Source: JBCBGF01 sp038526915 (lineage in GTDB: Bacteria; Pseudomonadota; Alphaproteobacteria; Rhodobacterales; Rhodobacteraceae). Taken from it: a DNA stretch of 64,000 nt. The notes under the pieces were generated by a model. That model saw nothing but the letters and a program-made list of their open reading frames with translations, searched no databases and was not told the DNA's origin. The translations under genes were made by a program, and so were the position numbers. Numbering within the stretch: position 1 is the stretch's first letter; each line of letters starts with the position of its first letter. The stretch lies in assembly GCA_038526915.1 (NCBI GenBank), contig JBCBGF010000008.1:62001-126000 (forward strand), written 5' to 3'. This document shows positions 35,677 to 44,321 of this stretch, piece after piece.

Positions 35677-36291
35677 CTAGAGCCCCTGCCCTGGTTTCAC
35701 GTCCTTCAGCTCCATCGCCTTGGCCGGATCGCGGTACATCTGCGCGAGCACGTCCTGGCGCTTGATATCGCTCCGGTGGCGCAGGGTCAGGACGATGGCC
35801 CCCACCATGGCGACCAAAAGGATCAGCCCGGCCAATTGGAACAGCAGGATATAGTCATCGTAGATGATCTCACCCAGCGCGCGGGTGTTGTGCGTCTCCG
35901 TTACGGCCGGGGTCACCGCCGCCCGCAGGCTCTCGGCCTCATCGGCGAACTGCCAGACACCAAACGCGATCCCCAGCTGCATCAGAAGCACCACCGCAAT
36001 GAGCAGCGCCAGCGGCATGTACTTCGCCATCTCCGCCTTTAGCTCGGCGAAATCCACGTCCAGCATCATCACGACGAACAGGAACAAGACCGCCACCGCG
36101 CCCACGTAGACGATGATCAGCAGCATCGCGACGAACTCGGCCCCAAGCAGCACGAAGAGCCCCGCCGAGGAGAGGAACGCCAGGATCAGCCACAAGACCG
36201 AATGCACCGGATTGCGGGAGACCACCGTGAAAAGCCCGCCTACGATCACCGAGATCGCGAAAAGGTAGAATGCAAAATCCGCAACCGTCAC
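35677..36291 (-). CDS. nuoJ: NADH-quinone oxidoreductase subunit J
   Basis: The 204-residue membrane subunit has five helices with the family pattern NPVHSVLWLILAFLSSAGLF and FVAMLLIIVYVGAVAVLFLFVV. It overlaps the upstream CMD-family gene by 4 bp and abuts the extra secreted ORF. Confidence 0.96.
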   Translation of the reverse strand: MTVADFAFYLFAISVIVGGLFTVVSRNPVHSVLWLILAFLSSAGLFVLLGAEFVAMLLIIVYVGAVAVLFLFVVMMLDVDFAELKAEMAKYMPLALLIAVVLLMQLGIAFGVWQFADEAESLRAAVTPAVTETHNTRALGEIIYDDYILLFQLAGLILLVAMVGAIVLTLRHRSDIKRQDVLAQMYRDPAKAMELKDVKPGQGL

Positions 36292-36710
36292 GTCTGATCC
36301 TCCTGCGCCTCGGGGGCGCTGCCGTCCAACACCTCACGCGCCAGTTCCATCGCCTTGGTCATCGCCGGAACCCCGCCGAACATGCCCGCCAGCCCGATGG
36401 TCTCTGCCACTTCCTGATGGGTCGCGCCCGCTTCCACCGCGTGGCGCACGGTCAGCCGCACCTGCGCCTCGGCCTGCGCGCCCATGATGGTGAGCGCACA
36501 AAGCGTCAGCAAAAGCTTGGTCTTCGCATCCAGCCCCTCGGGGTTAAACGTCTTGCCCATGAAGGTTTCCATAAGGTCGGCGGGCATGGTGGGAAACAGC
36601 GCCTCGAACCCCTGCGGCGTGAAGCTTTGCAACGCCGGATTGAACGCCTTGGCCCATTCCTGGCCCAGCGCCATCATCTCGGCAAAGGGGTTCTTGGGGG
36701 TGTCGGTCAT
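36288..36710 (-). CDS. Carboxymuconolactone decarboxylase-like (CMD) protein
   Basis: This 140-residue protein has the CMD-fold pattern LDAKTKLLLTLCALTIMGAQ and VRHAVEAGATHQEVAETIGL (about residues 58-108). The AhpD CxxC pair is absent, so it is closer to the PcaC-like non-redox group. The start overlaps the upstream coiled-coil ORF by 4 bp and its stop overlaps nuoJ by 4 bp. What it does in a complex I operon is unknown. Confidence 0.82.
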   Translation of the reverse strand: MTDTPKNPFAEMMALGQEWAKAFNPALQSFTPQGFEALFPTMPADLMETFMGKTFNPEGLDAKTKLLLTLCALTIMGAQAEAQVRLTVRHAVEAGATHQEVAETIGLAGMFGGVPAMTKAMELAREVLDGSAPEAQEDQT

Positions 36711-36931
36711 TCGCCGTCGCCCTCAAGCGCATCGACGCGCTGTTCGACCTGATGCATGTAGCCAGCGATGGATGTGAGGATGACACCCTGCCCGCCGATC
36801 ATGTTGCGCAGGTCTTGAAGCTCGGCCTTGAACTCCGCCGTTTGCGCCTTCGTCTCTGACCGCAACGACGCAAGGTCTTCGCGCATCTCACGCAACTGCG
36901 TCAGGATCATATTCCCGATGGTGTCGTTCAT
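36707..36931 (-). CDS. Small coiled-coil protein 1, in the nuo operon
   Basis: This 74-residue ORF is predicted to be one long helix with heptad repeats (ILTQLREMREDLASLRSETK, AELQDLRNM, YMHQVEQRVDALEGD). It overlaps nuoI by 4 bp (ATGA) and the CMD gene by 4 bp. It looks related in design to the ORFs at 37419-37619 and 42374-42598. No family was recognised; a dimerising or scaffold role is inferred only from the coiled coil. Confidence 0.68.
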   Translation of the reverse strand: MNDTIGNMILTQLREMREDLASLRSETKAQTAEFKAELQDLRNMIGGQGVILTSIAGYMHQVEQRVDALEGDGE

Positions 36932-37422
36932 CGATAAGGCGCGTCCAGTTCCAGGTTCTTGGCGATTTCCGCCTCCCACCGCTCGCCGTTCTCAAGGAGC
37001 TTTTCCTTGTTGTAGAACAGCTCCTCCCGCGTTTCGGTCGCGAACTCGAAGTTCGGGCCCTCGACAATCGCATCCACCGGGCAGGCCTCCTGGCAGAACC
37101 CGCAATAGATGCACTTTGTCATGTCGATGTCGTACCGCGTCGTGCGGCGCGATCCGTCCGCGCGCGGTTCGGCGTCGATGGTGATGGCCTGCGCGGGGCA
37201 GACTGCCTCGCAAAGCTTGCACGCGATGCAGCGTTCTTCGCCATTGGGATAGCGCCGCAGCGCGTGTTCGCCGCGAAAACGCGGGCTGAGTGGCCCCTTT
37301 TCGTGGGGATAGTTCACGGTCGCTTTGGGGGCGAAGAAGTACTTCAACCCCAGCCCAAAGCCTTTCACGAAGTCGGCCAACAGGAAGTACTTGCCGGCCC
37401 GGTTCCAATCGATCTGGGTCAT
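36928..37422 (-). CDS. nuoI: NADH-quinone oxidoreductase subunit I
   Basis: NuoI carries two [4Fe-4S] clusters of the electron wire. The 164-residue protein has both ferredoxin motifs, CIACKLCEAVCP and CIYCGFCQEACP, and the N-terminal membrane-facing part of the alpha-proteobacterial type (ADFVKGFGLGLKYFFAPKAT). The stop overlaps coiled-coil ORF 1; the start overlaps coiled-coil ORF 2. Confidence 0.97.
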   Translation of the reverse strand: MTQIDWNRAGKYFLLADFVKGFGLGLKYFFAPKATVNYPHEKGPLSPRFRGEHALRRYPNGEERCIACKLCEAVCPAQAITIDAEPRADGSRRTTRYDIDMTKCIYCGFCQEACPVDAIVEGPNFEFATETREELFYNKEKLLENGERWEAEIAKNLELDAPYR

Positions 37423-37619
37423 GCGTCAATTCCTAGCTTCTGTTCGATGTGTTCCACGCGTTCATCAATGCCGCGGATGTATCCGGCCAGACCGAACATC
37501 ATGCCTTCGAGCGACTTTTGACTGGCCTCGACGTTGCCAAGACGCTCTTTCACCTCGCCCAAGTCCTCTCGGATCAATTTCAACTGTTCCAGAATGATGC
37601 TGTCCACGTTCTCCGCCAC
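37419..37619 (-). CDS. Small coiled-coil protein 2, between nuoH and nuoI
   Basis: This 66-residue helical ORF (LEQLKLIREDLGEVKERLGN, YIRGIDERVEHIEQKLG) resembles ORF 1 in length, position of heptads and end. I start at GTG 37619, which has GGAGG ten bases upstream and follows the nuoH stop immediately. The stop overlaps the nuoI start (ATGA). Its function is unknown. Confidence 0.68.
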   Translation of the reverse strand: MAENVDSIILEQLKLIREDLGEVKERLGNVEASQKSLEGMMFGLAGYIRGIDERVEHIEQKLGIDA

Positions 37620-37620
37620 A

Positions 37621-38661
37621 TCACCCTCCAACCATCGCCCAGCGCGCATAAAGCCCGCCGAAGATTTCGAAATGCGCCATGAAGCTCACGAACACCACCC
37701 AGGCGAGCGACAGGGGCAGGAACACCTTCCACCCGATCCGCATCAGCTGGTCATAGCGGTAGCGTGGCGTGATCGCCTTTACCATCGCGAAGAGGAAGAA
37801 AAAGAACGCCATCTTCGCGACCATCCAGAGCGGGCTGTCGGGGATGAACGGGATGGGGGACAGCCAGCCACCGAAGAACAAGAGGCTCATCAACGCGCAC
37901 ATCAGGAAGATCGCGATGTATTCACCCGCCATGAACAACAGGAACGGGGTGGAGGAGTATTCCACCTGATAGCCCGCCACGAGTTCCGACTCCGCCTCGG
38001 GCAAGTCAAACGGCGGACGATTCGTCTCGGCCAGAGCCGAGATGAAGAACAGCGCCACCATCGGCAGGTGTGGCAGCCAGTACCAACCAAAGAAGCCATA
38101 ATTGGTGTCCTGGGCGTCCACGATGTCACCGAAGTTCAGCGAACCGGTGGAGATGATCACCCCGATGATGATCAGCCCGATGGACACTTCATAAGAAATC
38201 ATCTGGGCCGCCGACCGCAAGCTCCCCAGGAACGGATACTTCGAGTTCGACGCCCAACCGCCCATGATCACGCCATAAACTTCCAGTGACGAGATCGCGA
38301 AAACGTAAAGAATGGCCACGTTGATATCGGCCAGCACCCAGGTGTCGTTGAACGGGATCACCGCCCAGGCGATGAGCGCCAGGACAAACGAAATCATCGG
38401 CGCGAGCATGAACACCGTGCGGTCCGCACCCGCCGGCACGACGATTTCCTTGACCACGTATTTCAGAGCGTCGGCCACCGTTTGCAAGAGCCCAAAGGCC
38501 CCCACTACGTTTGGCCCCCGCCGCATTTGCACCGCGGCCCAGATCTTGCGGTCGCCATAGACGAGAAACAACAGGCTGACCATGACGAACCCGATCACCA
38601 GCAGGCATTGCGCAGCGATGATCAGGGCGATGCCCGCAGGAGTGGTCAGAAACTCAGCCAT
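37621..38661 (-). CDS. nuoH: NADH-quinone oxidoreductase subunit H
   Basis: NuoH forms the quinone channel base of complex I. The 346-residue protein shows RRGPNVVGAFGLLQTVADAL, GWASNSKYPFLGSLRSAAQM and ALAETNRPPFDLPEAESELV, all highly conserved. It starts 6 bp after the lipoprotein-like ORF. Confidence 0.97.
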   Translation of the reverse strand: MAEFLTTPAGIALIIAAQCLLVIGFVMVSLLFLVYGDRKIWAAVQMRRGPNVVGAFGLLQTVADALKYVVKEIVVPAGADRTVFMLAPMISFVLALIAWAVIPFNDTWVLADINVAILYVFAISSLEVYGVIMGGWASNSKYPFLGSLRSAAQMISYEVSIGLIIIGVIISTGSLNFGDIVDAQDTNYGFFGWYWLPHLPMVALFFISALAETNRPPFDLPEAESELVAGYQVEYSSTPFLLFMAGEYIAIFLMCALMSLLFFGGWLSPIPFIPDSPLWMVAKMAFFFFLFAMVKAITPRYRYDQLMRIGWKVFLPLSLAWVVFVSFMAHFEIFGGLYARWAMVGG

Positions 38662-38667
38662 GCGTCC

Positions 38668-39060
38668 TCAAACCCTCGGTATTCCCAGTTCCCGGCAAGT
38701 CTCGGCCTGCGTTGCGGCGTCGATGGTCTGCACCCCCGCGGGAAGCGTCTTTGAGACGCTGTAAACCGCATCTGCCCGGGCAAGGCCAGCCTCTTCGAGA
38801 ACCGTTGTGCGCACATGTCGCGCAAAGCCCAAGCCCTTGAAAACCGCCGCATCCGCCGCCGCGCAATCGGTATAGACGCGCAGATCGTCCCGCGTGGCAG
38901 GCCCGCCCATCGAGACGACCACCTGCATCAGATCGTCGGTCAAAAGCGTCACCACGCCACCTTCATAGCTGACCGGCCCCTCGGCCACCGGTTCAGACGG
39001 GGCGCAGCCCGCCGTCGCCACCGCCCCCCCGATCAGAGCCATCGCCGCCATCCGGATCAT
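38668..39060 (-). CDS. Putative small lipoprotein between nuoG and nuoH
   Basis: The 130-residue protein has a lipobox-type signal (MAAMALIGGAVATAGC with Cys19 as lipidation site), so it is probably anchored in the envelope. It has two more cysteines (Cys67 and Cys122) that could pair. It is placed 2 bp after nuoG and 6 bp before nuoH. I recognise no family. Confidence 0.7.
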   Translation of the reverse strand: MIRMAAMALIGGAVATAGCAPSEPVAEGPVSYEGGVVTLLTDDLMQVVVSMGGPATRDDLRVYTDCAAADAAVFKGLGFARHVRTTVLEEAGLARADAVYSVSKTLPAGVQTIDAATQAETCRELGIPRV

Positions 39061-39062
39061 CC

Positions 39063-41084
39063 CTACTCGGCCGCGAGCGGCGCCTCGCGCCGGGCCTTGG
39101 CGTTCGCGCTCAGTTCCGCCATCAAGGATGACGCGCGCGCAATCGGATTGGTCAGGAAGTGATCAATCACCGCCTGGCCAAAGGGCTCTGCCCCCATGTC
39201 CCCCTGCTCCAGTGGCTCCCATTCGTTTTGCGGCACCTCGTCGATCATCGCCAGAGGGGGCACCTCGTCGATCAGGGCGCGGCGCAACTCTGCCAGGCTG
39301 TTCCAGGGCTGGGTCGCCCCAAGTTCCCCCGACAGCGCCCGCAGGATCGCCCAGTTCTCCTTCGCCTCGCCGGGCGCGAAGCCCGCACGCAGCGCGAGCT
39401 GTGGCCGTCCCTCGGTGTTCACGAACAGCCCCTGTTCCTCGGTATAGGCCGCGCCGGGCAGGATCACGTCCGCACGATGGGCACCCCGATCGCCGTGGCT
39501 GCCTTGATAGATCACGAACGCCCCATCGGGCAGATCGATCTCATCGGCCCCAAGGTTGTAGATCACATCCGCCCCATCGAGCGCAGCGTCGACCCCGCCC
39601 TCGGTCACACAGCCCGCATCCATCGCGCCAACGCGCGCAGCTGCCGTGTGCAGCACCAACAGGCCCGACTTGGTGGAGAGCGCCAAAGCCTGCGCCGCCG
39701 CCAGAACCGCCGCGCCATCGGGCCGCATCAGCGCTGCTTGGCCCACAATGATGATGCTGGGCTTTTCCCCAACCGCGGAATGATCCCGGCCCAAAAGCTC
39801 GGTGATCGTCTCCGGCCCGGTGCCGAGGTGGGCGTACTCATAGGTCAGATCCACCGCCTCGCCGATCAGACCGACGTTTGCGCCATGGCTCCACGCCTTG
39901 CGGATGCGCGCGTTCAGAACCGGCGCTTCGGCGCGCGGGTTCGTTCCGATCAGCATGATCGCTTCGGCCTGATCGATGTCTTCAATCGCGGCCGTGCCGA
40001 CATAGGCAGAGCGATTGCCACTTGGCAATCTGCTGCTATCTACCCGACATTCCACGCTTCCTTGTTGGCCGCTAACCAATTGTTTAAGGCCGAACGCCGC
40101 CTCGACCGGGACCAGATCGCCCACCAGACCCGCCAGTTTCGACGCGCCTTTGATCGCCGCTGCGGCCGCGCCCAGCGCCTCGCCCCAACCAGCAGGCCGC
40201 AGCTTGCCGTTCTCACGGATATAGGGCTTATCGAGCCGCTGACGCCGCAGCCCGTCCCAGACAAAACGCGTCTTATCGGAAATCCACTCCTCGTTCACGC
40301 CGTCATGGTTGCGCGGCAAGATCCGCATCACCTCGCGCCCTTTGGTATCGACCCGAATGTTCGACCCAAGCGCATCCATCACATCAATCGTTTCGGTCTT
40401 GGTCAGCTCCCAAGGCCGCGCGGTGAACGCATAGGGCTTCGACGTCAGCGCCCCCACCGGGCACAGGTCGATGATATTCCCCTGCATCTCGCTATCGAGC
40501 GTATTGCCCAGATAGCTCGTGATCTCCGCATCCTCGCCCCGGCCCGTCTGACCCAACTCCGGCATTCCCGCGACTTCGGTGATGAACCGCACACAGCGCG
40601 TGCAGGAGATGCACCGCGTCATCGCCGTGCCCACCAGTGGCCCAAGCTCCAGATTATCCACCGCCCGCTTGGGTTCGCGGAAGCGGGAGAAATCCACGCC
40701 ATAGGCCATCGCCTGATCCTGCAGATCGCATTCACCGCCCTGGTCGCAGATCGGGCAATCGAGCGGATGGTTGATGAGCAGGAACTCCATCACCCCTTCC
40801 CGCGCCTTCTTCACCATGGGCGAGTTGGTGCGCACCACAGGCGGCGCACCCTCCGGCCCGGGCCGCAGATCGCGCACCTGCATCGCGCAGGAGGCAGCGG
40901 GCTTCGGCGGCCCACCGACCACCTCCACCAGACACATCCGGCAGTTCCCGGCAATCGACAGGCGTTCGTGGTAGCAAAAACGCGGGATTTCGATCCCAGC
41001 CTCTTCACAGGCTTGGATCAGCGTCATCGCCGGATCCACCTCGATCTCGGTATCGTCGATGATGATTTTGCGCAGATCGGACAT
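39063..41084 (-). CDS. nuoG: NADH-quinone oxidoreductase subunit G
   Basis: NuoG is the large iron-sulfur subunit. The 673-residue protein has the [2Fe-2S] region (Cys37, Cys48, Cys51 in FCYHERLSIAGNCRMC), LDCPICDQGGECDLQDQ and TRCISCTRCVRFITEVAG clusters, then a molybdopterin-oxidoreductase-like body without Mo ligands. The size matches the alpha-proteobacterial, mitochondrial-like form. It directly follows the first DUF5333-like gene. Confidence 0.96.
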   Translation of the reverse strand: MSDLRKIIIDDTEIEVDPAMTLIQACEEAGIEIPRFCYHERLSIAGNCRMCLVEVVGGPPKPAASCAMQVRDLRPGPEGAPPVVRTNSPMVKKAREGVMEFLLINHPLDCPICDQGGECDLQDQAMAYGVDFSRFREPKRAVDNLELGPLVGTAMTRCISCTRCVRFITEVAGMPELGQTGRGEDAEITSYLGNTLDSEMQGNIIDLCPVGALTSKPYAFTARPWELTKTETIDVMDALGSNIRVDTKGREVMRILPRNHDGVNEEWISDKTRFVWDGLRRQRLDKPYIRENGKLRPAGWGEALGAAAAAIKGASKLAGLVGDLVPVEAAFGLKQLVSGQQGSVECRVDSSRLPSGNRSAYVGTAAIEDIDQAEAIMLIGTNPRAEAPVLNARIRKAWSHGANVGLIGEAVDLTYEYAHLGTGPETITELLGRDHSAVGEKPSIIIVGQAALMRPDGAAVLAAAQALALSTKSGLLVLHTAAARVGAMDAGCVTEGGVDAALDGADVIYNLGADEIDLPDGAFVIYQGSHGDRGAHRADVILPGAAYTEEQGLFVNTEGRPQLALRAGFAPGEAKENWAILRALSGELGATQPWNSLAELRRALIDEVPPLAMIDEVPQNEWEPLEQGDMGAEPFGQAVIDHFLTNPIARASSLMAELSANAKARREAPLAAE

Positions 41085-41486
41085 CTAGTTCTCTCTCAGA
41101 AAGTTCCCCACCGACGTGCCATTCGCGATCTCGGCGCGGGCCACGGTGCAAAAGGTCTCGGGGCTGGCATAGTCAACGCCGCGCGCGGTCAGATAGGCAC
41201 GGGCGCGGGCATCCACACGCGCCTTGTCGGGGTCGCTGTCCAGATAGGCCTCAATCTCGGCCTCGGAATAGCCCAACGACTTGGCCCGGCTATGTAGGCC
41301 CCGCACGAAATTGTAGGTTTTCAGATACTTGGGGCTGACCGCGTCGCAGTTCTTGCGCAACTCATTGCCGATCGCGACAAGCGTCAGCCCATCCTCGATC
41401 GCGCGATCTTCCGGCAACGGCACCCGTGCCTGTGCCAGGGCCGCGCTGCCCATAAGGGCCAGGGAAAAGGCCATCGCGCGCACCAT
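41085..41486 (-). CDS. DUF5333-like secreted protein, copy A
   Basis: This 133-residue protein has a signal peptide (MVRAMAFSLALMGSAALAQA) followed by a helical domain with cysteines in NELRKNCDAVS and PETFCTVARAEIANGTSVG. It resembles the DUF5333 family that I associate with rhodobacterial nuo operons. It is a paralogue of the ORF at 41956-42369 (shared pattern C-x-x-x-x-AEI-x-x-GT-x-x-G). The start overlaps the DUF3291 stop (TGATG) and it abuts nuoG. Confidence 0.72.
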   Translation of the reverse strand: MVRAMAFSLALMGSAALAQARVPLPEDRAIEDGLTLVAIGNELRKNCDAVSPKYLKTYNFVRGLHSRAKSLGYSEAEIEAYLDSDPDKARVDARARAYLTARGVDYASPETFCTVARAEIANGTSVGNFLREN

Positions 41487-41956
41487 CACGCCAGTTCCCC
41501 ACGTTTTTCTCTCATCCATGCGAAATCATACGCATTTTCATGCGCACCCTGTGTTTCCAACCTCAACAGCGCCAGATGCGCTTCGGCCAGATCAGGAACA
41601 TGGCCCGCGCTGATAGGCCATATCACATGCGGGGGGTGGCCATGGGGGACGAACCATTCCTCCCGCCGGGCGACAAATTTACCATGGATCGTGCGGTAGA
41701 CAAATTGCTCCAGATCCTCGGCCGTTTCCCAGACCGACAAGGTCGCGGCCTCACGCGCGATCTCAAAATCGCCCCGGGGCTTGTAAATCCGGTGATGCAA
41801 TAGGCTTCCACTGAAGGCGGGCCGCGAAACATAGCCCTTCGACCGCTCCGCCGCCGCATTCACGAGGCCCACGTTGTCAGTAAACCCCGCCACCGCCGGA
41901 TCGCCCCAGGGGGCCTTCAGGTACCCCCAATTGAGATGCGCGACATGGGTGTCCAT
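41486..41956 (-). CDS. DUF3291-like protein
   Basis: This 156-residue cytoplasmic protein has the pattern HVAHLNWGYLKAPWGDPAVA near its start and later LSVWETAEDLEQFVYRTIHG, typical of DUF3291 and heme-degrading-like ferredoxin folds. The function is unknown. It sits between two DUF5333-like paralogues, overlapping both by 1 bp (TGATG), a tidy translational chain. Confidence 0.78.
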   Translation of the reverse strand: MDTHVAHLNWGYLKAPWGDPAVAGFTDNVGLVNAAAERSKGYVSRPAFSGSLLHHRIYKPRGDFEIAREAATLSVWETAEDLEQFVYRTIHGKFVARREEWFVPHGHPPHVIWPISAGHVPDLAEAHLALLRLETQGAHENAYDFAWMREKRGELA

Positions 41957-42369
41957 CACTGCACCACCAACAGATAGCCACCGATCTCGGTGCCCTCATT
42001 GATCTCGGCCATGCCGGCGCGGCAGACCGACGCTTCGTCGATCCCCTCGCTCAGCCCGTGCTTGTCCAGAAAGGCCTGTTGCAACACCGTGAAACGGTCG
42101 CTGGGATCATCCATCCCGCCATCGGGACGCCCCACATCGAAGCCATCCGCCTCAAGCCGCTCCAGGATCTCGGATGTGGCTTGCTGGACGACCGGGGGAT
42201 TGAGGCTCAGCGCGGCGCAGGACAGCGCCAGTTGCTGCGCTGTGGTGGTGGCGACCACGGTTTCGACGAAGTAGTCCGGGGCGGGTTTGAGTTCCACGTC
42301 CTCCGCAGCGTCCTGAGCTACTGCGGGACCAGCGATCAGAAGTGCAGCAGAGAACACAGCGCGCAACAT
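41956..42369 (-). CDS. DUF5333-like secreted protein, copy B
   Basis: This 137-residue protein has a signal peptide (LRAVFSAALLIAGPAVAQDA) and a mature part with ALSCAALSLNPP and ASVCRAGMAEINEGTEIGGY, the same layout as copy A. The two are probably an old tandem duplication, now split by the DUF3291 gene. The start ATG at 42369 follows AAGGTG and lies 4 bp after coiled-coil ORF 3. Confidence 0.72.
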   Translation of the reverse strand: MLRAVFSAALLIAGPAVAQDAAEDVELKPAPDYFVETVVATTTAQQLALSCAALSLNPPVVQQATSEILERLEADGFDVGRPDGGMDDPSDRFTVLQQAFLDKHGLSEGIDEASVCRAGMAEINEGTEIGGYLLVVQ

Positions 42370-42373
42370 CACC

Positions 42374-42598
42374 TTAGCTCTCCACCAGGTCGAGCCGTTT
42401 TTCGATGCGATGCACCCGATCTTCAAGCCGATCCATGCGTCGGTTCAATATCGTCAGTTGTTCTTCAACACCCGTCACACGCTTACCTAGATCGCGAATA
42501 TCTTCCCGCATGTCGTGCATATCCGCACGCATATCCGCCAGCGTCTTCTCGAAGCGCCGCATATACTCCAGGATCAGACTGGCATCGCTGTCCGTCAT
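42374..42598 (-). CDS. Small coiled-coil protein 3, between nuoF and nuoG
   Basis: This 74-residue helical ORF has clear heptads (YMRRFEKTLADMRADMHDMR, LTILNRRMDRLEDRVHRIEK). It has the same size class and ending style (RLxxLExRVxxIEKRL) as ORFs 1 and 2 in this operon. It follows nuoF by 4 bp. Its function is unknown. Confidence 0.7.
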   Translation of the reverse strand: MTDSDASLILEYMRRFEKTLADMRADMHDMREDIRDLGKRVTGVEEQLTILNRRMDRLEDRVHRIEKRLDLVES

Positions 42599-42602
42599 CC
42601 GC

Positions 42603-43898
42603 CTACTCCGCCGCCACGGCACTTAGCCGCCCGGTCTTCTGCGCCTTGATCCGATCTTCGATCTCATCGCGGAAGTTGCGGATTAGTCCCTGGATCGGCC
42701 AAGCCGCCGCGTCACCCAGCGCACAAATCGTGTGACCCTCAACCTGCTTGGTGACGTCCAAGAGCATGTCGATCTCTTCGACTTCCGCCTCGCCCTTCAC
42801 CAGCCGTTCCATCACCCGCATCATCCAGCCGGTGCCTTCACGACAAGGCGTACACTGGCCGCAGCTCTCATGCTTATAGAACTTCGCCAACCGCCAGATC
42901 GCTTTGATCACATCGGTCGACTGATCCATCACGATCACCGCCGCCGTGCCCAGGCCCGAGCGTTGCTCGCGCAGGTAATCAAAGTCCATGATCGCCTCGC
43001 GCATGTTCTCGCCTCGGATGCACGGCACGGACGACCCACCGGGGATCACCGCCTTGAGATTGTCCCAACCGCCACGAATGCCGCCGCAATGAGTCTCAAT
43101 CAGCTCCTCGAAGGTGATCGACATCGCCTCTTCGACCACGCAGGGGTTGTTCACATGGCCCGAGATCGCGAACAGCTTGGTGCCCGCGTTGTTCGGGCGC
43201 CCGAACTGCGAAAACCACTCTGGCCCCCGGCGCAGGATCGTGGGCACAACCGCGATGGATTCCACGTTATTCACCGTTGTCGGGCAGCCATAAAGCCCCG
43301 CCCCCGCCGGGAACGGCGGCTTCATACGCGGCATGCCCTTCTTGCCCTCAAGGCTTTCCAGAAGGGCTGTTTCCTCACCACAGATATAGGCTCCGGCCCC
43401 GTGGTGCAGGTAGACATCGAAGTCCCAGCCTGACCCAGCCGCATCCCGACCCAGAAGCCCGGCATCATAGGCCTCATCAATCGCGATCTGCAGGGCCTCA
43501 CGCTCGCGAATATACTCGCCGCGGATGTAGATGTAGCAGGCATGGGCCTGCATCGCGAAACTGGCGATCAGACACCCTTCGATCAGCGTCTGCGGATCGT
43601 TGCGCATGATCTCGCGGTCTTTGCACGTCCCCGGCTCGGACTCGTCGGCATTGACGACCAGATAGGACGGCCGCCCATCGCTCTCCTTCGGCATGAAGCT
43701 CCACTTCAGCCCTGTCGGAAAGCCCGCTCCGCCGCGGCCCCGCAAGCCGCTCGCCTTCATCTGATCGATGATCCAGTCGCGCCCCTTGGCGATGATCCCC
43801 GCCGTGCCATCCCAATGCCCGCGCGCCCGCGCACCGGCCAGCGACCGGTCATGCATGCCGTAGATATTGGTAAAGATGCGATCTTCGTCTTTCAGCAT
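42603..43898 (-). CDS. nuoF: NADH-quinone oxidoreductase subunit F
   Basis: NuoF binds NADH, FMN and the N3 [4Fe-4S] cluster. The 431-residue protein has GLRGRGGAGFPTGLKW, the FMN-related YLVVNADESEPGTCKDRE, GAGAYICGEETALLES and the cluster motif SCGQCTPCREG. The start MLKDEDRIFTNIYG is the usual one; ATGs at 43901 and 43898 are adjacent. Confidence 0.97.
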   Translation of the reverse strand: MLKDEDRIFTNIYGMHDRSLAGARARGHWDGTAGIIAKGRDWIIDQMKASGLRGRGGAGFPTGLKWSFMPKESDGRPSYLVVNADESEPGTCKDREIMRNDPQTLIEGCLIASFAMQAHACYIYIRGEYIREREALQIAIDEAYDAGLLGRDAAGSGWDFDVYLHHGAGAYICGEETALLESLEGKKGMPRMKPPFPAGAGLYGCPTTVNNVESIAVVPTILRRGPEWFSQFGRPNNAGTKLFAISGHVNNPCVVEEAMSITFEELIETHCGGIRGGWDNLKAVIPGGSSVPCIRGENMREAIMDFDYLREQRSGLGTAAVIVMDQSTDVIKAIWRLAKFYKHESCGQCTPCREGTGWMMRVMERLVKGEAEVEEIDMLLDVTKQVEGHTICALGDAAAWPIQGLIRNFRDEIEDRIKAQKTGRLSAVAAE

Positions 43899-43922
43899 CA
43901 TCAAATCCTCGAACTCCGCGCC

Positions 43923-44150
43923 TCAGTCATCGTCCCGGCGTTTCCGCCAGATCTGCCAGGTCACGTACATCCCCCAGGTGAAGGCTGCCAAGGCCGCCAG
44001 ATCGAACAGGAACACATAGCGCACCTCCCATCCCATCTCGCCGCCAAGCCACTGCGCAGCCATCCACAGCACCATGGTCATCGCGATCACCACAGCCACC
44101 ATCTTGGCCTGGCGCGCAGTCGCCCGGTCCTGATTTCTGTCTTGCGTCAT
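43923..44150 (-). CDS. DUF5337-like small membrane protein
   Basis: The 75-residue protein has two hydrophobic helices (MVAVVIAMTMVLWMAAQWLG and YVFLFDLAALAAFTWGMYV) with charged ends (QDRNQDRATARQAK, WRKRRDDD). It matches my memory of DUF5337 proteins located between nuoE and nuoF in Rhodobacterales. The ATG at 44150 has a GGAGAGG site. It may be an accessory membrane factor. Confidence 0.7.
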   Translation of the reverse strand: MTQDRNQDRATARQAKMVAVVIAMTMVLWMAAQWLGGEMGWEVRYVFLFDLAALAAFTWGMYVTWQIWRKRRDDD

Positions 44151-44284
44151 GGCCTGCACCTCTCCGCCCGTGGCGGCGCTGATGATCTATAACGGCCAAG
44201 CCGGGCCGTCTCCACAAACTAGGCCGCGTGGGCGATCCGCCCCTGCGACCAATTTCCTTTCGGTTCCCATGATCGCCCCGGCCC

Positions 44285-44307
44285 CGGCACCCTGGCGAGG
44301 GGTGCCG
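44285..44307 (-). other. Stem-loop after the HhH-protein gene
   Basis: Perfect 8-bp arms CGGCACCC and GGGTGCCG enclose a 7-base loop, 15 bp beyond the stop of the 44322-45002 gene. No T tract follows, so it may be an mRNA-stabilising or processing hairpin rather than a terminator. The remaining gap up to the DUF5337-like gene shows nothing else. Confidence 0.5.
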
Positions 44308-44321
44308 TCCTGCCGGACCGA

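Noticed and set aside
39159..41297. A 712-codon open frame on the plus strand, opposite nuoG
   Set aside because: It lies wholly antisense to a clear NuoG with all iron-sulfur motifs. Long antisense frames are expected in GC-rich coding DNA.
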